This document shows positions 26,808 to 35,777 of a stretch of DNA of 64,000 nucleotides, in pieces. The notes below the pieces were generated by a model, which saw nothing but the letters and a program-made list of their open reading frames with translations, made no database searches and was not told the origin of the DNA. Both the position numbers and the translations under genes were made by a program. Source of the DNA: Neobacillus citreus (lineage in GTDB: Bacteria > Bacillota > Bacilli > Bacillales > Cytobacillaceae). The DNA is taken from the NCBI RefSeq assembly GCF_018343545.2, contig NZ_JAGYPE020000014.1:32988-96987 (forward strand), read 5' to 3'. The stretch's first letter is position 1; each line of letters opens with the position of its first letter.

Positions 26808-26841
26808 ATCTATTCTGTTCTAAGGTAAAATAAAACCATAA

Positions 26842-26857
26842 ATGTTAACGTTATCAT
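26842..26857. promoter_or_regulatory. LacI-type operator 1 (ExuR box)
   Basis: ATGTTAACGTTATCAT, a near-palindrome with central CG typical of LacI-family operators. ExuR encoded at 28468 is the natural ligand. Confidence 0.7.
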
Positions 26858-26911
26858 TATGCTAAACTATCGAAAAAGGTTGCTACTAACTACAAATTTT
26901 TTTCAATCAAT

Positions 26912-26927
26912 TTGTTAACGTTAACAA
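26912..26927. promoter_or_regulatory. LacI-type operator 2 (ExuR box)
   Basis: TTGTTAACGTTAACAA, a perfect 16-bp palindrome, 30 bp before the uxaC start codon. The distance to operator 1 (70 bp centre to centre) would permit looping. Confidence 0.78.
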
Positions 26928-26957
26928 TAATTTACTTACTAGGAAGATGGTGGACAT

Positions 26958-28364
26958 ATGCAAAACTTTATGGATGAAAATTTTCTATTGAAAAATGAAA
27001 CTGCTGTCCGTTTATATCATGATTATGCAAAGCAAATGCCAATAATCGATTATCATTGCCATTTAAGTCCAAAGGAAATTTATGAAAATAAAACATTTAA
27101 AAATATTACCGAAGCTTGGTTATATGGTGACCATTATAAATGGCGTTTAATGCGGGCAAATGGGGTTCAAGAGGAATTCATTACCGGCAGCGCAAATGAC
27201 TATGACAAATTCATGGCGTGGGCAAAAACCGTTCCAATGACAATTGGAAATCCGCTTTATAATTGGACTCATTTAGAATTACAAAGATTTTTCGGAATTT
27301 ATGATTTACTTGATGAGGAAAGTGCTCCAGAAATTTGGGAGAAAGTAAATGCACAATTAAACAGTGAGGGCTTTGGCGCCAGGGATTTCATTACAAAATC
27401 AAATGTAAAAGTAGTTTGCACAACCGATGATCCTGTGGACAGCCTGGAATACCACCTCAAACTTAAAGAAGATTCAAGTTTTGCTGTCAAGGTTTTACCA
27501 AGCTTCAGACCTGACAAAGGATTAGAAATTAACCGTGATACATTCCTCCCATGGGTTGAAAAGCTGCAAGAGGTTTCAGGAGTGTCTATTCACTCTTATG
27601 ATGACTATTTAACAGCACTTGAGTCAAGAATCATGTTCTTCCATTCTGTTGGCTGCTTGGTTTCTGACCATGCCATTGATCAAATGTTGTATGCTGACAC
27701 TACGAAGGAAGAAGCAGCAGTGATTTTCAGCGAAGCCTTGAAGGGGAATAAAGTCTCCCTAGAAGATGAAAAGAAATTCAAAACCTATACCTTCAAGTTT
27801 TTAGGTAAACATTATGCGGAATTAGGCTGGGCTATGCAGCTTCACATTAATGCATTACGTAATACGAATTCAAAAATGTTTAAGGTATTGGGGCCGGATA
27901 CGGGCTGGGATTCGATTAATGATGAGAACATTGCCAAGCCATTAGCTAAACTGCTGGATTTGATCGAACAGGAAAGCGGACTTCCGAAGACGATTATCTA
28001 TTCATTAAATCCAAACGATAACAATATCATTGCCGCCATGATTGGCAATTTCCAAGGCGGTGGAGTCCCAGGGAAAATCCAATTCGGAACAGCCTGGTGG
28101 TTTAATGACAATAAAGCTGGCATGATTGAGCAAATGAAATCACTGTCCAATATGGGCCTATTCAGCCGCTTCATTGGCATGCTGACTGACTCAAGAAGCT
28201 TCTTATCCTATACAAGACATGAATATTTCAGAAGAATTGTCTGCGCCCTCATTGCTGAATGGGTAGAAAATGGCGAAGTACCTAATAACATCGAATTTTT
28301 AGGTAAAATTGTTCAAGGCATCAGCTATCAAAACGCAAACGAATACTTTGGCTTTGAATTATAA
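26958..28364 (+). CDS. uxaC: Glucuronate/galacturonate isomerase (copy 1)
   Basis: 468 aa amidohydrolase-superfamily uronate isomerase converting D-galacturonate to tagaturonate and D-glucuronate to fructuronate. Motifs: DYHCHLSPKEIYENK (metal His pair), GDHYKWRLMRANG, CTTDDPVDSLEYH and LTDSRSFLSYTRHEYFRRI. In an ExuR-controlled cluster with uxaB and uxaA this copy serves the galacturonate branch. A second copy at 38686 is clearly related but diverged. RBS AAGATGGTGG. Confidence 0.96.
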   Translation: MQNFMDENFLLKNETAVRLYHDYAKQMPIIDYHCHLSPKEIYENKTFKNITEAWLYGDHYKWRLMRANGVQEEFITGSANDYDKFMAWAKTVPMTIGNPLYNWTHLELQRFFGIYDLLDEESAPEIWEKVNAQLNSEGFGARDFITKSNVKVVCTTDDPVDSLEYHLKLKEDSSFAVKVLPSFRPDKGLEINRDTFLPWVEKLQEVSGVSIHSYDDYLTALESRIMFFHSVGCLVSDHAIDQMLYADTTKEEAAVIFSEALKGNKVSLEDEKKFKTYTFKFLGKHYAELGWAMQLHINALRNTNSKMFKVLGPDTGWDSINDENIAKPLAKLLDLIEQESGLPKTIIYSLNPNDNNIIAAMIGNFQGGGVPGKIQFGTAWWFNDNKAGMIEQMKSLSNMGLFSRFIGMLTDSRSFLSYTRHEYFRRIVCALIAEWVENGEVPNNIEFLGKIVQGISYQNANEYFGFEL

Positions 28365-28373
28365 TTTTCATGT

Positions 28374-28412
28374 AAAAGACGAGAGCGCAAATTTAGTCTC
28401 TCGTCTTTTCAA
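28374..28412 (+). terminator. Terminator of uxaC copy 1
   Basis: AAAAGACGAGAG (28374-28385) pairs with CTCTCGTCTTTT (28398-28409). Confidence 0.85.
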
Positions 28413-28467
28413 AAAGCGTTATTCCAAGTAAAATGAAAAGCGGAAGGTAAATAAAGGGTGAAACAAA

Positions 28468-29466
28468 ATGGTTACAATTAAAGATATCGCGAGATTAGCA
28501 AATGTATCCCATACGACTGTATCCAGAGCCTTGAATGACAGTCCGCTAATCAAGCCAAATACGAAGAAAAAGATCCTTGACATAGCCGCTCAGCTTAACT
28601 ATACACCAAACTTTAATGCCAAAAGCCTTGTCACTCAAAAGTCTTATACCATCGGCCTTTTCTTTACGAGCATATCCAATGGAACATCTTCCAGTTTCTT
28701 TGCTGATGCGGTAACTGGTGTAAATGCCGTCATCAATGAGGATTACAATTTATTCGTCAGAGGGATTGACGATTATGAAGACTTTTCCACGATTCATAGC
28801 AAAAGGTTCGACGGGATTATTTTAATGAGCCAAAGTGACGCTGATAATTCCTTTATTTATCATGTGTTAAATCAAAAAATTCCGCTTGTGGTGATGAATC
28901 GGGAAATCAATGATCAATCGATTATAAACATTCTATCGAACGACCACGAAGGTTCCTGCCATGCTGTAAACTATTTGATTGAAAATGGCCATTCGAATAT
29001 TGCGATTATTGAAGGGATTACAGGCTTCCAATCCACACTGGAACGCAGGGAAGGCTACCTGCAGGCATTGATGGAAAATGATATCCCAATACGCAAGGAG
29101 TATATGGTAAAAGGAAATTATGACTTGCAAAGCGGATATGAAGCCATGGAAAATCTGCTCGCCTTAGACAAATTGCCTACCGCCGTCTTTTGCTCAAATG
29201 ATGATATGGCAGTCGGTGCTCTCCATGCGGCATTTGCCAAAGGGTTAAAGGTTCCGGAGGATATTTCGATCACAGGCTTTGATGATATAGCCTCGGCACA
29301 GTATACAAACCCGCCTTTGACAACTGTCAAGAAACCAGTTGAAAAAATCTGTAAACTTGGCGCTGAAAAACTGTTTGAAGTGATTGAAAATAATCAACAC
29401 AAAGGTGATAAGATTTTTGTTGAAACGGAATTAGTGATCAGAAAGTCTGTATCCTTAGTGAAGTAA
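28468..29466 (+). CDS. exuR: LacI-family hexuronate repressor ExuR
   Basis: 332 aa. N-terminal LacI HTH (VTIKDIARLANVSHTTVSRA) and periplasmic-binding-protein-like ligand domain with FCSNDDMAVGA and GFDDIASAQY. Residues agree strongly with B. subtilis ExuR as recalled, and the order exuR-uxaB-uxaA is the same. It probably releases the TGTTAACGTTAACA boxes when hexuronate or a derivative is bound. Flanked by terminators on both sides, so it can be transcribed alone. RBS AAAGGGTG. Confidence 0.92.
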   Translation: MVTIKDIARLANVSHTTVSRALNDSPLIKPNTKKKILDIAAQLNYTPNFNAKSLVTQKSYTIGLFFTSISNGTSSSFFADAVTGVNAVINEDYNLFVRGIDDYEDFSTIHSKRFDGIILMSQSDADNSFIYHVLNQKIPLVVMNREINDQSIINILSNDHEGSCHAVNYLIENGHSNIAIIEGITGFQSTLERREGYLQALMENDIPIRKEYMVKGNYDLQSGYEAMENLLALDKLPTAVFCSNDDMAVGALHAAFAKGLKVPEDISITGFDDIASAQYTNPPLTTVKKPVEKICKLGAEKLFEVIENNQHKGDKIFVETELVIRKSVSLVK

Positions 29467-29473
29467 ACTTATA

Positions 29474-29512
29474 CCGTTTAAAGGGCGGGTAGCTTTTAAA
29501 CGGTTTTATAAA
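29474..29512 (+). terminator. Terminator of exuR
   Basis: CCGTTTAAA (29474-29482) pairs with TTTAAACGG (29495-29503), then TTTTATAAATT. Confidence 0.8.
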
Positions 29513-29552
29513 TTGCAAAAATGTTCACGTGTGCATAAAAGGAGAGATAACC

Positions 29553-31022
29553 ATGCAGAAACTTAATCGAAAGACCGTCCAAGGCATTGAATCCTATCCG
29601 GAAAAGGTCCTGCAATTTGGCGAAGGAAATTTTTTACGGGCTTTTGTTGATTGGCAAATCGACGTTATGAACAAAGCTAACCTTTTTAACGGCAGTATCG
29701 TGGTTGTTCAGCCACGCGGGTATGAAAAGGTAGAAAAATTAAACGCCCAGGATGGCTTATACACGCTTTATTTGCAAGGGATGAAGGATGGTAAGCCGGT
29801 GAAGGAGCATACCCTAATCCAATCCATCAATAGAGGCTTAAACCTTTATACGGAATATGAAAAATATCTTGAACTCGCGCAAAATCCAGAGCTGCGCTTT
29901 GTTTTTTCCAATACAACAGAAGCTGGGATCGCCTATCAGGAAACGGATCGCTTGGAGGACCGCCCTCAAAAGAGTTTTCCTGGAAAGTTGACGGCTTTTC
30001 TCTACCATCGTTTCCAGGCTTTTAACGGGGATAACAGCAGAGGGTTAATCATCATTCCTTGTGAACTTATTGAAAAAAATGGCGAGAAACTAAAAGAAAT
30101 GATTCTCCAATATGCCGCTGCTTGGAACCTTGGTGCGGAATTTGTTCAATGGATCAATGATGCCAATACATTTTGCAATAGCCTCGTTGACCGGATCGTC
30201 CCAGGCTTTCCTGTTGATACGATCACAGAAATGACGGAAGAGCTTGGCTACCAAGATGATTTTGTCGTGGCCAGTGAACAATTCTACAACTTCGTCATTG
30301 AAGGGCCTCAGTGGATAAAAGAAGAATTTCCAACCCATTTGGCCGGATTAGACACCATGTTTGTTGATGACCTAACACCGTATCGGACAAGAAAGGTGCG
30401 GATTTTAAACGGCGCTCATACGGCGATGACACCAGTTTCCTACCTTTACGGTTTAGAAACAGTTGCCGAAGCGGTCGAGCATCCGGTGATGGGCAGCTTT
30501 ATTAAAGAGCTGATTTTTGACGAAATTATTCCGACATTAGATCTTCCGGCCGAAGAATTAGCTTCTTTTGCGAAGGATGTTTTGGATCGATTTAGAAACC
30601 CATATATCAAGCATTTTCTAATGAGTATTTCATTGAATTCCATCTCTAAATATACAACTAGAGACCTGCCATCTTTATTAGAATATATCAACCGTAAAGA
30701 GGAATTGCCTAAAAAACTAGTATTCTCACTAGCTGCATTGATCGCTTTTTATAAGGGAAAAAGAGGTGCGGAAGATATTAATCTTAGTGATGACCAAGAC
30801 ATTCTTGAGTTTTTCAAAACGCAATGGGACAGCTTTGATGGATCACGTGAAAGTCTAAAAGAAATTGTTCGTGCAGTTTTTGGATACGAGAAAAATTGGG
30901 GAATGGACTTAAATTCTGTTACGGGGCTAACAGATGCTGTTACCCATTATTTGTACGAAATCGAAACAAAGGGAATGAAGCAGGCTCTTGAGACAGTTTT
31001 AAAGGAGAAAACGGCAAGATAA
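29553..31022 (+). CDS. uxaB: Tagaturonate reductase (altronate oxidoreductase)
   Basis: 489 aa, mannitol dehydrogenase-family long-chain enzyme reducing D-tagaturonate to D-altronate with NADH. Shows [16 protein letters not shown] at the nucleotide-binding start and the catalytic region [22 protein letters not shown] at 29553 follows AAAGGAGAG; the GTG at 29529 precedes the ribosome site and is rejected. First gene of a dense run uxaB-uxaA-eda-kdgK-kdgF. Confidence 0.95.
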   Translation: MQKLNRKTVQGIESYPEKVLQFGEGNFLRAFVDWQIDVMNKANLFNGSIVVVQPRGYEKVEKLNAQDGLYTLYLQGMKDGKPVKEHTLIQSINRGLNLYTEYEKYLELAQNPELRFVFSNTTEAGIAYQETDRLEDRPQKSFPGKLTAFLYHRFQAFNGDNSRGLIIIPCELIEKNGEKLKEMILQYAAAWNLGAEFVQWINDANTFCNSLVDRIVPGFPVDTITEMTEELGYQDDFVVASEQFYNFVIEGPQWIKEEFPTHLAGLDTMFVDDLTPYRTRKVRILNGAHTAMTPVSYLYGLETVAEAVEHPVMGSFIKELIFDEIIPTLDLPAEELASFAKDVLDRFRNPYIKHFLMSISLNSISKYTTRDLPSLLEYINRKEELPKKLVFSLAALIAFYKGKRGAEDINLSDDQDILEFFKTQWDSFDGSRESLKEIVRAVFGYEKNWGMDLNSVTGLTDAVTHYLYEIETKGMKQALETVLKEKTAR

Positions 31023-31036
31023 GGGGGATTTAAGCA

Positions 31037-32524
31037 ATGTTGGAATTTATCCAGATTAATGAAAATGATAATGTTGTTGTTGCATTGCAGGATTTACAAA
31101 AAGGCCAATCCATTTCGGTCAATGGGCGTGAGATTGAGCTTAAAGATGACCTGACACGTGGACATAAGATTGCTGTTAAGGACATTCAAGAAAATGAATT
31201 TATCGTGAAATATGGCTATCCAATCGGGCATGCCACAAAAGTAATTTCTGCCGGTGAGCATGTTCATACACAAAATACAAAAACCAATCTTGATGGAATA
31301 AAAGACTATCAATTTAGCCAGAAGCTAGCCGAAAATCCTTATAAAAATGAGAACCGGACCTTTAAAGGCTTCAGGCGGAAAAACGGTACCGTCGGAATCC
31401 GCAATGAATTGTGGATCGTTCCGACTGTTGGCTGCGTCAACGGTGTCGCAGAAACGATCATCAAGCGTTTCCAAAAGGAAGTGGGCGAAATCAGCCCGTT
31501 TGAAAATGTCCTGGTATTAAAGCACAATTATGGCTGCTCCCAGCTTGGCGACGACCATCACAACACAAGGACTATTTTGCAGGATGCAGCCCTTCATCCT
31601 AATGCTGGCGGCGTCCTCGTGTTAGCACTTGGCTGTGAAAATAATAACTTATATGAATTTAAGGAAAGCCTTGGCGAATTTGATGAAGGCCGTGTGAAAT
31701 TCCTCGCTTCCCAAGAGGTTGGCAACGAGATTGAGGAAGGAGTTAAGCTTTTAAAGGAAATCTATGAAAATGCCAAAAGCGATAAGCGCGAAGAGGTCCC
31801 ATTATCCGAACTAAAAATTGGATTGAAATGTGGGGGTTCAGATGGCCTCTCAGGAATCACGGCCAATCCATTGCTTGGAAGACTGTCAGATTTCCTTGCT
31901 GCCCAGGGAGGAACCACAGTGTTAACTGAGGTGCCTGAAATGTTCGGGGCGGAAACGATTCTAATGGAACGGGCAGAAAATAAAGAGGTTTTTGAAAAAA
32001 CGGTTGAATTAATCAATGACTTTAAACAATACTTTATCGCCAACAATCAGCCTGTGTATGAAAATCCATCACCAGGGAATAAAGCGGGCGGGATCACTAC
32101 CCTTGAGGATAAATCGCTCGGTTGTACACAAAAAGCGGGCACTTCCACTGTGACGGATGTGTTAAAATATGGCGAAAGATTAAAGAAAAAAGGACTAAAC
32201 CTGTTGAGCGCCCCAGGAAATGACCTTGTTGCCGCATCTGCGCTGGCTTCGGCCGGCTGTCAAATAGTTCTCTTTACAACAGGACGGGGAACACCGTTTG
32301 GCACTTATGTTCCAACCATGAAGATTTCGACCAATACCCCGCTATTTGAAGCGAAGCCTCATTGGATTGACTTTGATGCCGGTGTATTGCTCGAGAAGTC
32401 AGCCGATGTAGTTCTAAGGGAGTTTATTGACTATGTGATTAAAGTGGCGAGCGGTGAATTTGTAAACAATGAGAAAAATGACTTTAGAGAGATTGCTATT
32501 TTTAAAACGGGTGTAACATTATAA
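31037..32524 (+). CDS. uxaA: Altronate dehydratase
   Basis: 495 aa, dehydrates D-altronate to 2-keto-3-deoxygluconate (KDG). SAF-like N-terminal domain (about 1-95, with GHKIAVKDI and GYPIGHATKVI) and a C-terminal UxaA domain with RKNGTVGIRNELWIVPTVGC, HNYGCSQLGDDH and LKCGGSDGLSGITANPLLG. 14 bp after uxaB. Length and motifs fit the iron-dependent family. Confidence 0.96.
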   Translation: MLEFIQINENDNVVVALQDLQKGQSISVNGREIELKDDLTRGHKIAVKDIQENEFIVKYGYPIGHATKVISAGEHVHTQNTKTNLDGIKDYQFSQKLAENPYKNENRTFKGFRRKNGTVGIRNELWIVPTVGCVNGVAETIIKRFQKEVGEISPFENVLVLKHNYGCSQLGDDHHNTRTILQDAALHPNAGGVLVLALGCENNNLYEFKESLGEFDEGRVKFLASQEVGNEIEEGVKLLKEIYENAKSDKREEVPLSELKIGLKCGGSDGLSGITANPLLGRLSDFLAAQGGTTVLTEVPEMFGAETILMERAENKEVFEKTVELINDFKQYFIANNQPVYENPSPGNKAGGITTLEDKSLGCTQKAGTSTVTDVLKYGERLKKKGLNLLSAPGNDLVAASALASAGCQIVLFTTGRGTPFGTYVPTMKISTNTPLFEAKPHWIDFDAGVLLEKSADVVLREFIDYVIKVASGEFVNNEKNDFREIAIFKTGVTL

Positions 32525-32588
32525 GCTTTGATAAAATAGAGTCAATATCCTTTTGCGGAAAAGAACTCAGTAATGGAGGCAGTTTTCA

Positions 32589-33242
32589 ATGGAGCAAAAC
32601 TTAGTTTCGTTATTAAAACAAGAAAAAATTGTGGCAATTATTCGCGGCATTCCAAACGGCAGCGGCGAAGACACAGCCAAAGCCCTGGCAGCAGGCGAAG
32701 TTTCATTTTTAGAAGTGACATTAAACACTGATGGCGCCCTTAATATGATTAATGATCTGAAAGGGAAATTTGGCAGTCAATTACGAATTGGTGCGGGAAC
32801 CGTTTTGGACCTTGAGATGGCAAAGGAAGCGGTTCAGGCAGGTGCAGAATATATTGTGTCGCCAAACCTGGATGAAGAGGTATTGGCATACGGACTTGAA
32901 CAAGGTGTGGAAGTTTGGCCTGGAACGTTGACTCCTACTGAGATTGTCCGGGCGTATCGCCTCGGGGCAAGCGCTGTTAAGGTTTTCCCAGTCAGCTCAA
33001 TGGGCGTGAAATATATTAAAGATATCAGAGGACCGCTTAACCATATTCCCATGATGGTAACAGGCGGAGTGAATCTGGACAATATCAAGGAGGTTTTGGG
33101 CTACGGAGCCATTGCAGTTGGGCTCGGTGGAAATCTAGTAAACAATGAGTTAATTAAAAAAGGTGATTTTGAGCAAATTACGCAATTAGCTGCGGCGTAT
33201 ACTAGACTAGCTAAAGAGGTGCAGGTACATGCAGCCAAATAA
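32589..33242 (+). CDS. eda: KDPG (and KHG) aldolase
   Basis: 217 aa class I aldolase cleaving 2-keto-3-deoxy-6-phosphogluconate to pyruvate and glyceraldehyde-3-P. IRGIP and LEVTLNT near the N-terminus, GAGTVLD, and the Schiff-base Lys in SAVKVFPVS. RBS GGAGGCAG. Its last 14 bases overlap kdgK, indicating coupling. It takes the product of kdgK, the usual end of the hexuronate route. Confidence 0.94.
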   Translation: MEQNLVSLLKQEKIVAIIRGIPNGSGEDTAKALAAGEVSFLEVTLNTDGALNMINDLKGKFGSQLRIGAGTVLDLEMAKEAVQAGAEYIVSPNLDEEVLAYGLEQGVEVWPGTLTPTEIVRAYRLGASAVKVFPVSSMGVKYIKDIRGPLNHIPMMVTGGVNLDNIKEVLGYGAIAVGLGGNLVNNELIKKGDFEQITQLAAAYTRLAKEVQVHAAK

Positions 33243-34212
33243 CCGTACGGATGTACTGACAATTGGGGAAAGCATGGTTCTTTTTCAAACAATCGGTGAA
33301 AAAGGGATTAAGTATGAGCCGCTCTTTACAAAGTCCCTTGCAGGTGCCGAATCAAATGTTGCCATCACCCTGACGCGTTTAGGCAAGAAGGTTAGATGGG
33401 TCAGTAAACTAGGAAAAGATCCGTTTGGTGACTTTATTTTGTCAACACTTGGCGGAGAGGGAGTAGATGTATCCTATGCCCTCCGTGATGCGGAAAAACC
33501 TACGGCGGTTTATTTTAAAGAAAGTAAAAGCTATGGGGATCCAACCGTTTATTATTATCGGAAAAACTCAGCCGCTAGCAATCTTCAGCCAGAAGATGTG
33601 AAAAAAGAGTGGTTTGATGGTGTAAAGCATTTGCATGTTACAGGAATAACACCGGCCTTAAGTGAAAATGCTGCCGAAGCTATCCGAAAAGCAATGGAAA
33701 TGGCCAAGGATATGGGACTGACCATTTCTTTTGACCCGAATTTACGGAGAAAGCTCTGGAGTGAGGAGAAGGCGCGGAGTGTTTTACTTTCGCTTATCCC
33801 GTTATGTGATGTGTTTCTGCCAGGCGTGGAGGAAGCAGAGTTCCTTTTAGGTCAACAATCCATTGAAGAATATGGCGAGAGATTCCTGCAAATGGGGCCG
33901 AAAGTAGTTGTCTTGAAGCTTGGTGCCGAGGGATCGATGGGCTTTATTAACGGCGATTCTGTTAAAGCAGCCCCTCATGTAGTCACACAGGTTATTGATA
34001 CGGTCGGGGCTGGTGATGCGTTTGCAGCAGGGTTTCTCTCTGTGTATTTAGATAACGAGGCTGCTTTGACTCATGTATCCCTAGAAATGGCTTTAACCAG
34101 GGCCAATATTTTGGGTGCGTTGGCAACTCAATTTAAGGGTGATTGGGAAGGGAATCCATCTCTTGAGGAGATCAATTCCATTATCGCAGGCAGGATAGAA
34201 GCTACAAGATAA
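33229..34212 (+). CDS. kdgK: 2-keto-3-deoxygluconate kinase
   Basis: 327 aa PfkB-family sugar kinase phosphorylating KDG to KDPG. Substrate region GESMVLFQ and AGAESNVAITLTRLG, anion-hole motif DTVGAGDAFAAGF. Start ATG at 33229 overlaps eda by 14 nt, with AGAGGTGCAGG upstream. Functionally between uxaA and eda. Confidence 0.94.
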   Translation: MQPNNRTDVLTIGESMVLFQTIGEKGIKYEPLFTKSLAGAESNVAITLTRLGKKVRWVSKLGKDPFGDFILSTLGGEGVDVSYALRDAEKPTAVYFKESKSYGDPTVYYYRKNSAASNLQPEDVKKEWFDGVKHLHVTGITPALSENAAEAIRKAMEMAKDMGLTISFDPNLRRKLWSEEKARSVLLSLIPLCDVFLPGVEEAEFLLGQQSIEEYGERFLQMGPKVVVLKLGAEGSMGFINGDSVKAAPHVVTQVIDTVGAGDAFAAGFLSVYLDNEAALTHVSLEMALTRANILGALATQFKGDWEGNPSLEEINSIIAGRIEATR

Positions 34213-34236
34213 ATATGTAATGTTGAGGTGATTGAC

Positions 34237-34560
34237 TTGTTTTACTTTGGAAATAAGGAAAATTCTGTGGAAGCAGGAGAAGGTGCCAAAAGGAAGCTTT
34301 TGGGAAGGGGCGGAAGCCTGATGATGACAGAAGTAAGCTTCCAAAAGGATGCCATTGGTGCGATCCACTCCCACCCGCACGAACAGGTAAGTTATATTGT
34401 TCAAGGAAGTTTTGAGTTCAATTTGGATGGAAACGTCCAGCAAGTGGTGAAAGGGGATAGCATCTACATCCCTTCAAATACTTTGCATGGGGTTAAAGCG
34501 CTTGAAGATGACTCGATTATATTGGATGTTTTTACACCACAGCGTGAAGATTTTCTATGA
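34237..34560 (+). CDS. kdgF: Cupin protein KdgF (unsaturated uronate linearisation)
   Basis: 107 aa single cupin. The metal motif GAIHSHPHEQVSYIVQGSFEF and the second cupin motif YIPSNTLHGVKALEDDS fit KdgF, which opens 4,5-unsaturated uronates from pectin or alginate to keto forms. TTG at 34237 has GAGGTG 6 nt upstream; GTG at 34228 lies in that site. Last gene of the ExuR-type cluster. kduI and kduD, which would act next, are not in this window. Confidence 0.82.
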   Translation: MFYFGNKENSVEAGEGAKRKLLGRGGSLMMTEVSFQKDAIGAIHSHPHEQVSYIVQGSFEFNLDGNVQQVVKGDSIYIPSNTLHGVKALEDDSIILDVFTPQREDFL

Positions 34561-34568
34561 TTTAAATC

Positions 34569-34601
34569 AATAAGACCGGGCTTCTGCCAGGTCTTATTTT
34601 G
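34569..34601 (+). terminator. Terminator of the uxaB-kdgF operon
   Basis: AATAAGACC (34569-34577) pairs with GGTCTTATT (34590-34598), then TTG. Confidence 0.75.
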
Positions 34602-34752
34602 TTACAAAACGGAAATCTCCGCTACTATGTTCTTTTGGTCAGGAGTGGTTCGTTCCTATAATCCGATTATACTATAAGAAGGGAAATTTTGACAAAAAAT
34701 AAAGAAATAAGCCTGTTGAGCTTCGACATTTTCCGGGAAATTTTTATACAAA

Positions 34753-34781
34753 AATAGCTTCCCAATAGAATGGAAGCTATT
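34753..34781 (-). terminator. Terminator of azoR (minus strand)
   Basis: AATAGCTTCC pairs with GGAAGCTATT; on the minus strand it is followed by TTTTGTAT just after the azoR stop. Confidence 0.8.
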
Positions 34782-34785
34782 CATA

Positions 34786-35451
34786 TTATTGGAGGACAGG
34801 CTGAGAAATGCCCGTAATTTCCTTCGCGGCTAAACGTGCTTTTTCTTTGGCAGCGGCAACAATTTCCGGTACCTTTTGCGGATAAAGGTCCAAACCCTCA
34901 GCAATGACACTATTCATGACGTCAATTCCTAGGAAGTTAAGGGCAATTTTTAAATAACGGTCTCCAGACTCTAATTCCTGGACAGGGGAACCTGTATATT
35001 GGCCGCCGCGGGTTTGAATATGAATCGCCTTTTTCCCTGATAATAGTCCTTTTGGTCCGTTAGGAGTATGGGTGAAGGTTTTTCCTGCAATAAACAGATT
35101 ATCGAGGAATGCTTTCAAGACCGCAGGTGAATTTAAATTCCATAATGGTGAAACAAAGACATAGTAGTCAAATCCAATAAATTCATCTGCAAGAGCGTGC
35201 ATTTTAAGGATTTTTTTCCTTTCGGTTTCTGAAAGCTGGTCTAATGTATAGCCGTATCCTGCTAATTTTCCGCGTGCAAATACTAAATCTGCATCCATTT
35301 GGACAAAATCTAATTGGAACAAATCCATTCTCTTAATTTCTACATCCGGCCTTTCATTTATAAAGGATTCGAGAAAAGCCTCCCCAATTTGCAACCCTTT
35401 TGATTTTTCAAGACCCTTTGGATTTGCGGTAATATAAAGTAATTTCTCCAT
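34786..35451 (-). CDS. azoR: FMN-dependent NADH-azoreductase / quinone oxidoreductase
   Basis: 221 aa flavodoxin-fold enzyme reducing azo compounds and quinones with NADH. Family features: LLYITANPKGLEKSKGLQIG at the FMN phosphate site, FVSPLWNLNSPAVLKAFLDN and IQTRGGQYTG. Stands alone between the two uronate modules, opposite in direction, and is unlikely to take part in them. No strong ribosome site is visible; ATG at 35451 fits the family's N-terminus, with ATG at 35466 as alternative. Confidence 0.9.
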   Translation of the reverse strand: MEKLLYITANPKGLEKSKGLQIGEAFLESFINERPDVEIKRMDLFQLDFVQMDADLVFARGKLAGYGYTLDQLSETERKKILKMHALADEFIGFDYYVFVSPLWNLNSPAVLKAFLDNLFIAGKTFTHTPNGPKGLLSGKKAIHIQTRGGQYTGSPVQELESGDRYLKIALNFLGIDVMNSVIAEGLDLYPQKVPEIVAAAKEKARLAAKEITGISQPVLQ

Positions 35452-35595
35452 CAACACACAACCCATCTGTTTAAATGATTACATTACTTCTATTATAAGA
35501 AATTTACTTTGCTCAATTTTGAACAATAGGTGAAGTTCTTGAACATTAGGTGACCATTATAGTTTTCAACATATGAATTGGTAAATTTTTTTTTA

Positions 35596-35609
35596 TATTA
35601 GCGCTTACA
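35596..35609 (+). promoter_or_regulatory. cre-like site before the GPH transporter
   Basis: TATTAGCGCTTACA; good right half and central GCGC, two mismatches in the left half. Just upstream of the -35. Confidence 0.4.
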
Positions 35610-35617
35610 AAAAGTTA

Positions 35618-35646
35618 TTGACGAAAAAAGTCGACGGTGGTATTCT
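35618..35646 (+). promoter_or_regulatory. SigA promoter of the GPH transporter
   Basis: TTGACG (35618-35623), 17 bp, TATTCT (35641-35646). The ROK operator begins 14 bp downstream, over the expected transcription start. Confidence 0.75.
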
Positions 35647-35659
35647 ACAAATACAGAAA

Positions 35660-35688
35660 TTAATTTGTTAGTTCATTAAACAAATTAA
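35660..35688. promoter_or_regulatory. ROK-repressor operator A
   Basis: 29-bp near-palindrome with arms TTAATTTGTT and AAACAAATTAA. It shares 24-25 of 29 positions with operators B (38574) and C (47689). XylR-type ROK repressors bind such TTTGTT/AACAAA sites, and a ROK gene lies 1.6 kb downstream. Confidence 0.82.
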
Positions 35689-35777
35689 TGGAAGTATAAA
35701 CCAATCTCGAGATGAACAAATTATTTTTAAACATTTATGAAAAGGATTACAAATAAAAGACTATGGAGGGAAGAAAC

